A stretch of DNA of 64,000 nucleotides from DASWJZ01 sp963720705 (lineage in GTDB: Bacteria > Pseudomonadota > Alphaproteobacteria > Rhizobiales > Afifellaceae), in the NCBI GenBank assembly GCA_963720705.1, contig CAVRGJ010000015.1, forward strand, positions 47,070 through 111,069, read 5' to 3'. The notes under the pieces are model-generated. The model saw only the letters and a list, made by a program, of their open reading frames with translations, ran no database searches and was not told the origin of the DNA. Of the stretch, positions 8,127 to 17,572 are shown in pieces (positions within the stretch are counted from its first letter, which is position 1; the number at the start of each line of letters is the position of its first letter). Made by a program: the position numbers and the translations under genes.

Positions 8127-10917
8127 ATGGTGCTCGACGGCTCGGCCGATCGGCTGCGCCCATCCGAGCCGCTGCCGCCTGAGCCGGATCGCGGCGCCGC
8201 CGCCGTCTCCTCAAGCGGCCGCGTGGCGTGGCATTCGTTGTCGGCCGAGGCGGTCGTAAAGCGGCTCTCGACTGCGGGCGCAGGGCTCTCGGCGGCGGAA
8301 GCCGAGGCACGACTTCAAAAGTACGGTCCGAACGCGCTTCCTGAGCCGCCACGCCGCACGGTGCTCGGCATTTTCCTGGGACAGCTTAAGAGCCCGCTCG
8401 TCTATCTGCTGCTTGCCGCGGCGGCGGTATCGATCGCGCTCGGCGAGTTCGCCGACGCATGGTTCATCGGCGCCGTCCTCGTCTTGAACTCCGCGATCGG
8501 CGGCACGCAGGAATGGCGTGCCGAGATTAACACTGCCGCGCTTCGCTCTTCGATCACGGCGACGAGCCGTGTGCTGCGCGACGGCGCGGTCAAGCTGATC
8601 GAAAGCGGCGGTCTCGTGCCGGGCGACGTAGTGCTGCTCGAAGCCGGCGACCGCGTGCCCGCCGACGCGCGCCTTCTCCAGGCGTTCGACGCAAGAGCGG
8701 ACGAATCGGCGCTGACCGGCGAATCCTACGCGGTTGAGAAGTCCGCGCGCCAGGAGCTTGAGCCGGAGACGCCGGTCGCCGACCGCTCGACCATGGTGCA
8801 CGCCGGCACCAGCGTGCTGACCGGGCGCTCCGAGGCCGTGGTGATCGCGACCGGGGTCGAGACGGAGATCGGCCGGATCGCGCGCGAGCTTGCCAAGGCC
8901 GCGCCGCCGCCACCGCTGACGCAACGGCTCGAGCGGTTCAGCCGCAAGCTCGGGCTGATCGTGATCGGGATGATGGCCCTCATCATCGCCGGCCAGCTCT
9001 TCAACGGGGCGTCGCTGCGCGAGACCTTTTTCGTTGCGGTGGCGCTTGCCGTCGCCGCCATTCCGGAGGGCTTGCCCGTTGCCGTGACGGTGGCGCTCTC
9101 GATCGCGACGCGGCGCATGGCACGTCGCAACGTCATCGTCCGCCACCTCCCGGCCGTGGAGGGGCTCGGGTCCTGCACGGTGGTGGCAAGCGACAAGACC
9201 GGCACGCTCACCGCCAACGCGCTGACCGCCAAGCGCCTTTGGCTTCCCGATTTCGGCGAGGCGCAGGTCGGAGGCGAGGGATACGATGCGCGCGGCGACT
9301 TCCACTTCGATGCCGCGGAGGCCGGCGCCGCCGGCCTGCCGGCGATTGCGGAAGCGGCCGTCTCGGCGACGCTCTGCAACGATGCGACCTACCATCCTGC
9401 CGGCGGCGATTCGGGACGAAGCGGCGACACGCTCGACGTGGCGCTCCTCGTGCTCGCGGTGAAGGCCGGACTTCAGCTCCCGAATATTCGCGCCGGGGCC
9501 GCGCGCATCGGCGAAATCCCCTTCGCGGCGGAGCGGCGCTTCGCCGCCACGCTGAACACGCACCACGACGGCCTCAGGCTGCATGCCAAGGGCGCGCCCG
9601 AAGTCATCTTGCCGCTTTGCGAAAACGGCGGCGCGGATGCGCATCTTGCGGCAGAGCGCATGGCCGAGGAGGGGCTGCGCGTGCTCGCCATTGCGGCGAA
9701 GGCGGTGACGCACGAGGGGCCGTTCGCGACGTCGGATATCGAGGCGGAGCTTGGCGGGCTCAGGCTGCTCGGGCTCGTCGGATTCATCGATCCGCTCCGG
9801 CCCGAGGCGCGCGAAGCGGTGGCAGCGTGCCGGCACGCGGGAGTTCTCGGTCAGGATGGTGACCGGCGACCATCCGGTGACCGCGCTTGCCATCGCGCGC
9901 GAGCTCGGGCTCGCGGAGGACATGAGCGAGGTGACGACCGGCCGCGAGATCGTGGCGCTCGCTGCGTCGCCGGAGGAGCGCCGAGCGCGGCTTGCGGAGG
10001 CCAAGGTCTTCGCGCGCGTCGAGCCGACGCAGAAGGTGGATATCGTCGAGGCGCTGAAAGCCGCCGGCCACATCGTCGCCATGACCGGCGACGGCGTGAA
10101 CGACGCGCCGGCGCTTCGGCGCTCCGATCTCGGCGTCGCCATGGGAAAGAGCGGTACCGACGTCGCCCGCGACGCCGCCGACCTCGTCATCGCCGACGAC
10201 AATTTCGCCTCCGTCGTCGCCGGCATCCAGGAGGGGCGCGCCGCTTACGCCAACATCCGCAAGGTCATCTACCTCCTGGTCTCCACCGGCGCGGCGGAGG
10301 TGGTGATCTTCCTGCTCGCGACGCTCACCGCCCAGCCGCTGCCCTTGAGCGCCGTGCAACTCCTGTGGCTGAACCTCGTGACGAATGGCGGGCAGGACGT
10401 GGCGCTCGCGTTCGAGGGGCGTGAGGACGGACTGCTGCGCCGCGGCCCGCGCCCGGTGAACGAGCCGATCTTCGACCGGCTGATGATCGCGGAAAACGTG
10501 GTCTCGGGCCTGGCGATGGGGGGAATAAGCTTCGCCTTCTTCGTGTGGGCGCTGTCTCAGGGCTGGAGCGAGTATGACGCGCGCAACGCGCTTCTCTTCC
10601 TGCTCGTGCTGTTCGAGAACGTGCAGGTCTTCAACTGCCGGTCCGAAACGCGTTCCGCCTTCCGCATCCCGTTTTCCAACAACTGGCCGGTGGTGATCTC
10701 GGTCGTCGGCGCGCAGGCGGTCCATATCGGCGCCGCCTTCGTCCCCGGCATCAGCGACGTGCTTCAGATGCACCCGATCTCGGTTGAGCTCTGGCTGGCG
10801 CTGGTACCGATTGCGCTGTCGCTGCTTCTGGTGATGGAGTTCTTCAAGCTCGCGTGGCGCGGATATGCGGGAACCGGCGCGGAACCTCAGGGCGAACGCA
10901 CGGAGACGACGCGGTAG
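8127..10917 (+). CDS. Calcium-type cation-translocating P-type ATPase, interrupted by a +1 frameshift
   Basis: Read as one gene with one base dropped near 9846, this gives about 929 residues, normal for P2-type ATPases. The upstream frame contains the N-terminal cation ATPase domain, actuator (DESALTGES), M4 motif IPEGLPVAV, and the phosphorylation site DKTGTLT near residue 356. The downstream frame resumes at VRMVTGDHPVTALA and holds GDGVNDAPALRRSDLGVAMG plus the C-terminal membrane helices (WLNLVTNGGQD). IPEGLP and the C-terminal six-helix bundle point to the Ca2+/Mn2+ or Na+ branch rather than heavy metals. If the break is real, the protein would lose its hinge region and transport. I think a sequence error is likelier (see findings). 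It follows the Usp gene closely. Confidence 0.82.
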
Positions 10918-11270
10918 GTATGCATGTGGCCGTGCTCGTCGCGGATCGAAACGTATTCGCCGAGCGCGAATTGCTCGCTGCCGAGATGGTAGGCGTTCTC
11001 GTCGTCGCTCGTTATGTCCTGATCGTAGTCGAAATACCAGGCGCCGCCGGGCTTCCTTGCGAGCCGCCCGACCATGTCGTTTTCGCCCTCGCGGAAACGA
11101 TGCACGCGGCAAAGCTCCTTGTGCTTCCGCCAAAGCTCCGGCGATAGCCGGCGGTTGTCGTCGAGCGGCGCCAGGAGATCGTAGCCGGTCGCGTTGCTCC
11201 CTTCCGGATGGCCGGGCTCGCGGGCGAGTTCCAGGCGAATCTGGCGGAATTCGGGGGGCAGAGAGGACAT
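10887..11270 (-). CDS. Conserved hypothetical protein, probably oxygen-regulated
   Basis: I do not recognise a named domain in this 127-residue soluble protein. It is acidic, has no signal peptide or membrane segment, and is rich in aromatic and charged residues (WYFDYDQDITSDDENAY in the middle, a beta-rich C-terminus ending HTYRVVSVRSP). The last 31 bases overlap the end of the P-ATPase gene on the other strand. A perfect FnrL/FixK-type box lies 55 bases before its start codon, so it is the most convincing local FixK target apart from the cytochrome. Its role is unknown. Confidence 0.6.
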   Translation of the reverse strand: MSSLPPEFRQIRLELAREPGHPEGSNATGYDLLAPLDDNRRLSPELWRKHKELCRVHRFREGENDMVGRLARKPGGAWYFDYDQDITSDDENAYHLGSEQFALGEYVSIRDEHGHMHTYRVVSVRSP

Positions 11271-11324
11271 GCGTTCGTTCCTTGATGCTCTAGCTAAACC
11301 TTAGTTCGGGGCGGGGCATTCCCA

Positions 11325-11338
11325 TTGATCGGCGTCAA
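11325..11338. promoter_or_regulatory. FnrL/FixK-type box
   Basis: TTGATCGGCGTCAA matches the alphaproteobacterial FnrL/FixK consensus TTGAT-N4-RTCAA at every fixed position. It lies between the divergent 127-residue gene (start 11270) and the LysR gene (start 11401), at 55 and 62 bases from their start codons, so it could serve either. Confidence 0.65.
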
Positions 11339-11400
11339 TTCGGCGAGCCGGTCAAGGGGGAGGGGGCCGCGCAGGTCCGGAAGTGTTGTAAGCTCGGAGG

Positions 11401-12294
11401 ATGATCGACAAGCTCGAATTCCTGCTGGCGCTCGCCAAGGAGCAGCATTTCGGGCGCGCGGCGGAGGCCTGCGGCGTGTCGCAGCCGACGCTCTCGGCGG
11501 GGATCAAAAGCCTCGAGGACACGCTCGGCGTCCTCCTCGTGCAGCGCGGCTCGCGTTTCGGCTCTTTTACACCGGAGGGCGAGCGCGTGCTCGGCTGGGC
11601 GCGGCGCATCGTCGGCGACAGCCGGGCGCTCCGCCAGGACATCGAATTGTTGAAGCATGGCCTTTCGGGGCATCTCAAGATCGCCGCGATCCCAACCGCG
11701 CTCGCTATCGTCGCCGACGTGACCACGCCATACCGCGAGAGGCACCCGAACGTGCGCTTCACCATCCTGTCGCGGAACTCGATCGAAGTTCTGGCGATGC
11801 TTGAGAATCTCGAGATCGACGCCGGCATCACCTATCTCGACAACGAGCCGCTCGGCCGCGTCAACTCGGTGCCGATCTATGAGGAGCGCTACCGCCTCGT
11901 CACGTCCGTGGAAGGCCCGTTCGGCGACCGCGAGAGCGTGACCTGGGCGGAGGTCGGCACGGTGCCGCTCTGCCTCTTGACCCCCGACATGCAGAACCGG
12001 CGCATCATCGACGCACTGCTCGTCGCCGCCGGCGCGCGCCCGCAAACGACGCTCGAATCGAACTCCATGATCGTGCTCTATTCGCACGTCAGGACCGGGC
12101 GCTGGGCGAGCGTCATGCCGGAAAAGCTCGCCTCGACGCTTGGCCTGACCGACCGCGTGCGCGCCATCCCGATTGTCGAGCCGGACGCCACCCACACCGT
12201 CGGCCTCGTCGTGCCGCACCGCGAGCCGATGACGCCGCTCGCCCTGGCGCTCGTCGCGGAGGTCAGGAAGGTTGCCGCAACGTCGCTCAACTGA
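11401..12294 (+). CDS. LysR-family regulator of the formate dehydrogenase operon
   Basis: The 297-residue protein has the N-terminal LysR winged helix (FLLALAKEQHFGRAAEACGVSQPTLS-type, residues ~5-30) and a substrate-binding domain from about 90. It lies directly upstream of and in line with fdsGBA, the position occupied by fdsR in Cupriavidus and relatives, so it most likely controls formate oxidation. The 113-base gap to fdsG holds two inverted repeats, one of LysR type. The effector is unknown; formate is the obvious guess. A FixK-type box in its upstream region may add oxygen control. Confidence 0.8.
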   Translation: MIDKLEFLLALAKEQHFGRAAEACGVSQPTLSAGIKSLEDTLGVLLVQRGSRFGSFTPEGERVLGWARRIVGDSRALRQDIELLKHGLSGHLKIAAIPTALAIVADVTTPYRERHPNVRFTILSRNSIEVLAMLENLEIDAGITYLDNEPLGRVNSVPIYEERYRLVTSVEGPFGDRESVTWAEVGTVPLCLLTPDMQNRRIIDALLVAAGARPQTTLESNSMIVLYSHVRTGRWASVMPEKLASTLGLTDRVRAIPIVEPDATHTVGLVVPHREPMTPLALALVAEVRKVAATSLN

Positions 12295-12314
12295 GGCTCG
12301 AAAGACGGCGGATC

Positions 12315-12331
12315 GATAGAAATATCCTATC
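12315..12331. promoter_or_regulatory. LysR-type inverted repeat before fdsG
   Basis: GATAG-N7-CTATC is a perfect inverted repeat containing ATAG-N7-CTAT, the half-operator geometry of OxyR/LysR regulators. It lies 77-93 bases before fdsG and just after the lysR stop codon. The symmetry is seen; binding by the adjacent LysR protein is inferred. Confidence 0.5.
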
Positions 12332-12376
12332 AATCGACCGTCTAGCTTTATTGATTTCATGCCGATTTTCGTGCTT

Positions 12377-12397
12377 TTGATCGGCTTCTACGATCAA
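12377..12397. promoter_or_regulatory. Inverted repeat immediately upstream of fdsG
   Basis: TTGATC-N9-GATCAA is a perfect inverted repeat ending 10 bases before the fdsG ATG. The arms resemble FNR half-sites but the spacing (9 rather than 2-4) does not fit an FNR box. It could be a repressor site or a second LysR contact. Low confidence on function. Confidence 0.3.
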
Positions 12398-12407
12398 GGA
12401 CCGCCAA

Positions 12408-12875
12408 ATGTCGGGCGATAGCCACGACGCGCTCGTTCGCGAGATCATCGACGCACATAGAGGCGTCGAGGGCGCGGCGCTGCCCATCCTGAACAAGGTG
12501 CAGGAGGCGCTCGGCTACGTGCCGGACTCTGCCCTGCCGATCGTCGCTAAGGCGCTCAACATCTCGCGCGCCGAGGTCTATGGCATCGTCACCTTCTATC
12601 ACGACTACCGCCGCGAGCCGGCCGGCCGCCACGTCGTGAAGCTCTGCCGCGCCGAAGCCTGCCAGTCGATGGGCGGACGCGAGGTGGCGGAGCAGATGCG
12701 CGAGCGCCTCGGCGTCGACTTCGGCGAGACGTCGCCCGACGGCCGGGTGACGCTCGAAGCCGTCTATTGCCTCGGGCTCTGCGCCTGTGCCCCGTCGGCG
12801 ATGATCGACGGTGAGGTGGTTGGCCGCATCGATCACGAAAAGGCCGAGCAGATCGCCGCGGAGGTCAACCGATGA
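12408..12875 (+). CDS. fdsG: NAD-dependent formate dehydrogenase gamma subunit
   Basis: This 155-residue protein is a NuoE-like subunit with a thioredoxin-type [2Fe-2S] fold. The four ligands are Cys80, Cys85, Cys121 and Cys125 (KLCRAEACQ and CLGLCACAP). The N-terminal part has the usual helical lead (VQEALGYVPDSAL, EVYGIVTFY). In FdsGBA complexes it passes electrons between the FdsA iron-sulphur chain and the FMN of FdsB. The stop overlaps the fdsB start (ATGA), which indicates coupling. The length is normal for FdsG. Confidence 0.93.
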   Translation: MSGDSHDALVREIIDAHRGVEGAALPILNKVQEALGYVPDSALPIVAKALNISRAEVYGIVTFYHDYRREPAGRHVVKLCRAEACQSMGGREVAEQMRERLGVDFGETSPDGRVTLEAVYCLGLCACAPSAMIDGEVVGRIDHEKAEQIAAEVNR

Positions 12876-14428
12876 CGACGCGCGTCTTTGTCCCGCGCGA
12901 CGCCGGTGCGATCGCGGTCGGCGCTGAGCGCGTGGCGCAGGCGATCGAGCGCACCGCAGATGAGAACGGCGCGAAGGTCACGATCGTGCGGAACGGCTCG
13001 CGCGGCCTCTATTGGCTGGAGCCGCTGGTCGAGGTCGAGACGAAATCCGGCCGCGTCGCCTATGGGCCGGTCGCGCCGGAGGACGTGAAGGGGCTTTTCG
13101 ATAACGGCTTCCTCGACGGAAAACCCGGCCCGCTCTTCCTCGGACCGACGGAAGAGATTCCGTTCCTGAAACGCCAGACGCGACTCACCTTCGCGCGCTG
13201 CGGCGTCGTCGATCCGCGCTCGCTCGATGACTACCGCGCGCACGAGGGGATGAAGGGCCTCGAGCGCGCGCTCAAGACGCAGCCGGCCGAGATCGTCGAA
13301 CAGGTGAAGGCGTCGGGATTGCGCGGCCGCGGCGGCGCCGGCTTCCCGACCGGCATCAAGTGGGAGACGGCGCTGAAGGCGCCGGCAGAGCAGAAATACG
13401 TCGTCTGCAACGCCGACGAGGGCGACAGCGGCACCTTCGCCGACCGCATGATCATGGAGGGCGACCCCTTCCTATTGATCGAAGGCATGACCATCGCCGG
13501 CCTTGCGATCGGCGCGACCAAGGGCTTCGTCTACCTCCGCTCCGAATATCCGCATGCCGAGATCGCGATGAACGCGGCGATTGCCACGGCGCGGCGCGCC
13601 GGGCTGCTCGGCGACAACGTCGGCGGCTCCGGCAAAGCCTTCGACATGGAAGTCAGGATGGGCGCCGGCGCCTACGTCTGCGGCGAGGAGACCGCGCTTC
13701 TCGACAGCCTGGAAGGCAAGCGCGGGCAGGTGCGTGCCAAGCCGCCGTTGCCAGCGCACAAGGGCCTCTTCGCGAAGCCGACCATCATCAACAATGTGCT
13801 CTCCTTCGCCGCCGTCCCCTTCATCATGGCGGAGGGCGCGGAGAAATATCGCGACTACGGCATGGGCCGCTCGCGCGGCACGATGCCGATCCAACTTGCC
13901 GGCAACATCAAGCACGGCGGGCTTTTCGAGACGGCGTTCGGCGTGACGCTCGGCGAGCTCGTGAACGACATCGGCGGAGGGACCGCAAGCGGCCGTCCGG
14001 TGCGAGCCGTGCAGGTGGGCGGGCCGCTCGGCGCCTATTTCCCGCCGTCGCTCTTCGACACGCCCTTCGACTACGAGGCGTTCACCGCCAAGGACGGGCT
14101 GATCGGCCACGGCGGCGTCGTCGTCTTCGACGATACGGTCGACATGGCCGAACAGGCGCGCTTCGCCTTCGAGTTCTGCGCGATCGAATCCTGCGGCAAG
14201 TGCACGCCGTGCCGAATCGGTGCGGTGCGCGGCGCCGAGGTGATCGACCGCATCGTCGCCGGCGAGGGCGTCGCGGAAAATCTCGCGCTCGTCACCGACC
14301 TTTGCGAGACGATGAAATTCGGATCACTCTGCGCGCTCGGCGGGTTTACCCCCTTTCCGGTGATGAGCGCGCTGACGCATTTCCCGGAGGATTTTCGTCC
14401 GTCGCCCGTCGCCCGGGCCGCGGAGTAG
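12872..14428 (+). CDS. fdsB: NAD-dependent formate dehydrogenase beta subunit
   Basis: The 518-residue protein is NuoF-like: a thioredoxin-like N-terminus, then the FMN/NAD-binding region (LRGRGGAGFPTG near 150, NADEGDSGTFADR near 173), a SLBB-like segment, and a [4Fe-4S] site with ESCGKCTPCRIG near 440 plus a fourth cysteine in GSLCALGG. It is the diaphorase subunit that reduces NAD+ with electrons from formate oxidation. It lies between fdsG (4-base overlap) and fdsA (11 bases apart). All expected motifs are intact. Confidence 0.93.
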   Translation: MTTRVFVPRDAGAIAVGAERVAQAIERTADENGAKVTIVRNGSRGLYWLEPLVEVETKSGRVAYGPVAPEDVKGLFDNGFLDGKPGPLFLGPTEEIPFLKRQTRLTFARCGVVDPRSLDDYRAHEGMKGLERALKTQPAEIVEQVKASGLRGRGGAGFPTGIKWETALKAPAEQKYVVCNADEGDSGTFADRMIMEGDPFLLIEGMTIAGLAIGATKGFVYLRSEYPHAEIAMNAAIATARRAGLLGDNVGGSGKAFDMEVRMGAGAYVCGEETALLDSLEGKRGQVRAKPPLPAHKGLFAKPTIINNVLSFAAVPFIMAEGAEKYRDYGMGRSRGTMPIQLAGNIKHGGLFETAFGVTLGELVNDIGGGTASGRPVRAVQVGGPLGAYFPPSLFDTPFDYEAFTAKDGLIGHGGVVVFDDTVDMAEQARFAFEFCAIESCGKCTPCRIGAVRGAEVIDRIVAGEGVAENLALVTDLCETMKFGSLCALGGFTPFPVMSALTHFPEDFRPSPVARAAE

Positions 14429-14439
14429 GAGCGATAGCC

Positions 14440-17338
14440 ATGAACGCGCCGGCCGACATCACAACGCCGATCGAGCAGCCCGACTTCGGTACGCCGGCCT
14501 CGAAATCGGCAAAGGCGGTGACGCTGACCATCGACGGTCGCGCCGTGACGGTCCCGGAAGGGACGTCGATCATGCGGGCGGCGTTGGAAGCCGGCTTGGA
14601 GATCCCGAAGCTCTGCGCCACCGACATGCTGGATGCCTTCGGCTCCTGCCGCGTCTGTCTGGTCGAGATCGAGGGGCGCGCGGGGACGCCGGCCTCCTGC
14701 ACCACGCCGGTTGCCGAGGGAATCGTCGTCAAGACGCAGACCGAGCGGCTCGGCCGCATACGCAAGGGTGTGATGGAGCTTTACGTCTCCGACCATCCTC
14801 GCGGCTTCGCCATCGAGGCAGGTACCGGCGGGAGCGAGTTCGACAAGGTCGTGAAATCCGTCGGCTTGGCCGAGAACCGCTACGGCGCCGACGGCCGCAA
14901 CCACGTGGCGCCGGGGAATGGCTCGCTCAACATCGACTACATCGCGCGCGACGAATCGAACCCGTATTTCACCTACGACCCCTCGCAGTGCATCGTCTGC
15001 TCGCGCTGTGTGCGCGCCTGCGAAGATGTCCAGGGCACCTTCGCGCTGACCATCGATGGCCGCGGTTTTGACAGCCGCGTGGCCGCAGGCATCTCGGAGA
15101 CGTTTATCGCCTCCGAATGCGTGTCCTGCGGCGCCTGCGTGCAGGCCTGTCCAACCGACGCCCTGCGCGAGAAATCAGTGCTCGAGATGGGCCGGCCGAC
15201 CCGCTCCGTGATCACGACCTGCGCCTATTGCGGCGTCGGTTGCACATTCAGGGCGGAAATACGCGGCTCGGCCGTGGTGCGCATGATGCCAGACAAGGCC
15301 GGCAAGGCGAACGAAGGCCATTCCTGCGTGAAGGGCCGCTTCGCCTGGGGCTACGCGACGCATAAAGACCGCATCACCAAGCCGATGATCCGCGCCAAGA
15401 CCACCGATCCCTGGCGCGAGGTGAGCTGGGAAGAGGCGATTCCGCACACGGCTTCCGAGTTCAAGCGCCTGCAGAGCCACGTACGGGCGTGACGCCATCG
15501 GCGGCATCACATCGTCGCGCTGCACCAACGAGGAGACCTACCTCGTGCAGAAGCTGGTGCGCGCCGCCTTCAAGAACAACAACGTCGATACCTGCGCGCG
15601 GGTTTGTCATTCCCCCACGGGGTATGGCCTCAAATCGACCTTCGGCACCTCCGCCGGCACGCAGGACTTCGTGTCGGTCGAGAAGGCCGACGTCATCGTC
15701 GTGATCGGCGCCAACCCGACCGACGCGCATCCGGTCTTCGCCTCGCGCATGAAGAAGCGGCTTCGCGAGGGCGCGCGCCTGATCGTCATTGACCCGCGCA
15801 AGATCGATCTCGTCGAGACGCCGCACGTGAAGGCCGATCATCATCTGCAGCTGATGCCCGGCACCAACGTCGCCGTCATCAACGCGATGGCGCATGTCGT
15901 CGTCACAGAGGGCCTGATCGACGAGGCCTATGTGCGCGAGCGCTGCGAGCTCGAAGATTTCCAAGGCTGGGCGAAGTTCATTGCCGAGGAGCGGAACTCG
16001 CCGGAAGCTCTGGAGAAAGAGACCGGCGTTCCGGCGGCGGAGGTGCGCGCCGCAGCGCGGCTCTACGCGACCGGCGGCAATTCCGCGATCTATTACGGCC
16101 TTGGTGTGACCGAGCATAGCCAGGGCTCGACCATGGTCATGGGCATGGCGAACCTTGCGATGGCGACCGGCAATATCGGCAAGGAAGGCGTCGGCGTGAA
16201 CCCGCTCAGGGGCCAGAACAACGTGCAGGGCGCCTGCGACATGGGCTCCTTCCCGCACGAGTTCCCGGGCTACCGCCACGTCGCCGACGACGCGGTCCGC
16301 CAAAGCTTCGAGGCGCTGTGGGGCTTGAACCTCTCCAATGAGCCGGGGCTGCGCATCCCGAACATGCTGGACGAGGCTGTCGACGGGAATTTCAAGGGTA
16401 TCTACATCCAGGGCGAGGATATTGCCCAGTCCGATCCCGACACGCAGCACGTGACCGCCGGGCTTGCGGCAATGGAATGCGTCGTCGTGCACGACATCTT
16501 CCTGAACGAGACGGCGAAGTTCGCGCATGTCTTCCTGCCGGGGTCGTCGTTCCTGGAAAAGGACGGCACCTTCACCAACGCCGAGCGCCGCATCAGCCGC
16601 GTCCGCAAGGTGATCCCGCCGCTTTCCGGCTTGGCCGACTGGGAGGCGACGCAGGCGCTCTCAAACGCGCTCGGCTATCCGATGAACTATTCGCATCCCT
16701 CCGAGATCATGGACGAGATCGCGGCGCTGACGCCGACCTTTAAGGGTGTCTCCTTCGACAAGATCGACAGGCTCGGCTCGGTGCAATGGCCGTGCAACGA
16801 CAACGCACCGGAAGGCACGCCGGTCATGCATGTCGGCAAGTTCGTGCGCGGCAAGGGTCGCTTCATGCTGACGGAGTTCGTGCCGACCGACGAGCGGACC
16901 GGCGCGCGCTTCCCGCTGATCCTGACGACGGGCCGGATTCTGACGCAGTACAATGTCGGCGCGCAGACCAGGCGCACCGCGAACATCGCCTGGCACGACG
17001 AGGATGTGCTCGAGATTCATCCGCTCGACGCGGAGAACCGCGGGATTCGGACCGGCGACCTCGTCGCGATCCAGAGCCGCTCGGGCGAGATATCGCTTCG
17101 TGCTGTGATCAGCGAGCGCATGCAGCCGGGCGTCGTCTACACGACCTTCCACCACCCGATCTCGGGCGCCAACGTCGTCACCACTGAATTTTCGGACTGG
17201 GCGACGAACTGCCCCGAATACAAGGTGACGGCCGTGCAGGTACGCCGCACCAACGGCCCCTCGGCGTGGCAGGAACACTTCGAGGAAGAGGCGCGCACGA
17301 TGCGTCGGGTCGAGGCGCACCTCGACGCCGCCGAATAA
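14440..17338 (+). CDS. fdsA: NAD-dependent formate dehydrogenase catalytic subunit, interrupted by a +1 frameshift
   Basis: Dropping G15481 joins two frames into a 965-residue FdsA, the usual length. The 5' frame carries the N-terminal [2Fe-2S] domain (DAFGSCRVCLVE), two ferredoxin-type clusters (CIVCSRCVRAC, CVSCGACVQACP) and the first molybdopterin-domain cluster (CAYCGVGC ... GHSCVKGRF). The break falls inside the conserved YGRDAIGGITSS stretch. The 3' frame carries VDTCARVCHSPT, with the Mo-ligand Cys and neighbouring His, then the bis-MGD domains. The active-site residue is Cys, not selenocysteine. The enzyme oxidises formate to CO2 in the cytoplasm. The intact remainder on both sides argues for a sequence error rather than decay. 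Confidence 0.88.
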
Positions 17339-17350
17339 GGAGCGCGGCTC

Positions 17351-17572
17351 TTGTCGGAGAAGCTCGAGAAGCTCGTCCGCATGGCGAACCAGATCGCCGA
17401 TTTCTTCCGGCCCTATTCGGAGGAGAAGGCGGTTGTTGGCGTGCAGGAGCATCTTCGCTCGTTCTGGACGAAGCGCATGCGTAAGGAATTGGCCGACTAC
17501 GCCGCGGCAGGCGGGGCGGGGCTTCACCCGCAGGTGCTTGAGGCGCTTCGCCGCGAAGCGGCAGCCGGATGA
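17351..17572 (+). CDS. fdsD: Formate dehydrogenase delta subunit
   Basis: The 73-residue protein has the conserved FdsD opening (KLVRMANQIADFF) and the motif WTKRMRKEL. FdsD is a small subunit or assembly factor of the FdsGBA complex. The best start is TTG at 17351, preceded by AAGGAGCG; no in-frame ATG precedes the conserved region. It lies 12 bases after fdsA and its end overlaps the fdhD start by 4 bases. In the commonly described operon the accessory gene fdsC precedes fdsD; here fdsD comes first. Confidence 0.85.
   Translation: MSEKLEKLVRMANQIADFFRPYSEEKAVVGVQEHLRSFWTKRMRKELADYAAAGGAGLHPQVLEALRREAAAG

Noticed and set aside
8211..10226. Minus-strand open frame of 671 codons opposite the P-ATPase
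   Set aside because: The plus strand carries clear P-ATPase motifs throughout; the antisense translation has no recognisable feature.
12377..12397. FNR box before fdsG
   Set aside because: The half-sites are FNR-like (TTGATC/GATCAA) but are separated by nine bases, too far for one FNR dimer.
15470..15500. Programmed frameshift in fdsA
   Set aside because: No slippery heptamer or downstream pseudoknot is evident, the shift needs one base skipped, and other genes in the window show the same kind of insertion.
14140..17338. Selenocysteine in the formate dehydrogenase
   Set aside because: The active-site codon encodes Cys (VDTCARVCH). The TGA at 15490-15492 is out of frame in the true reading and not at the active site.
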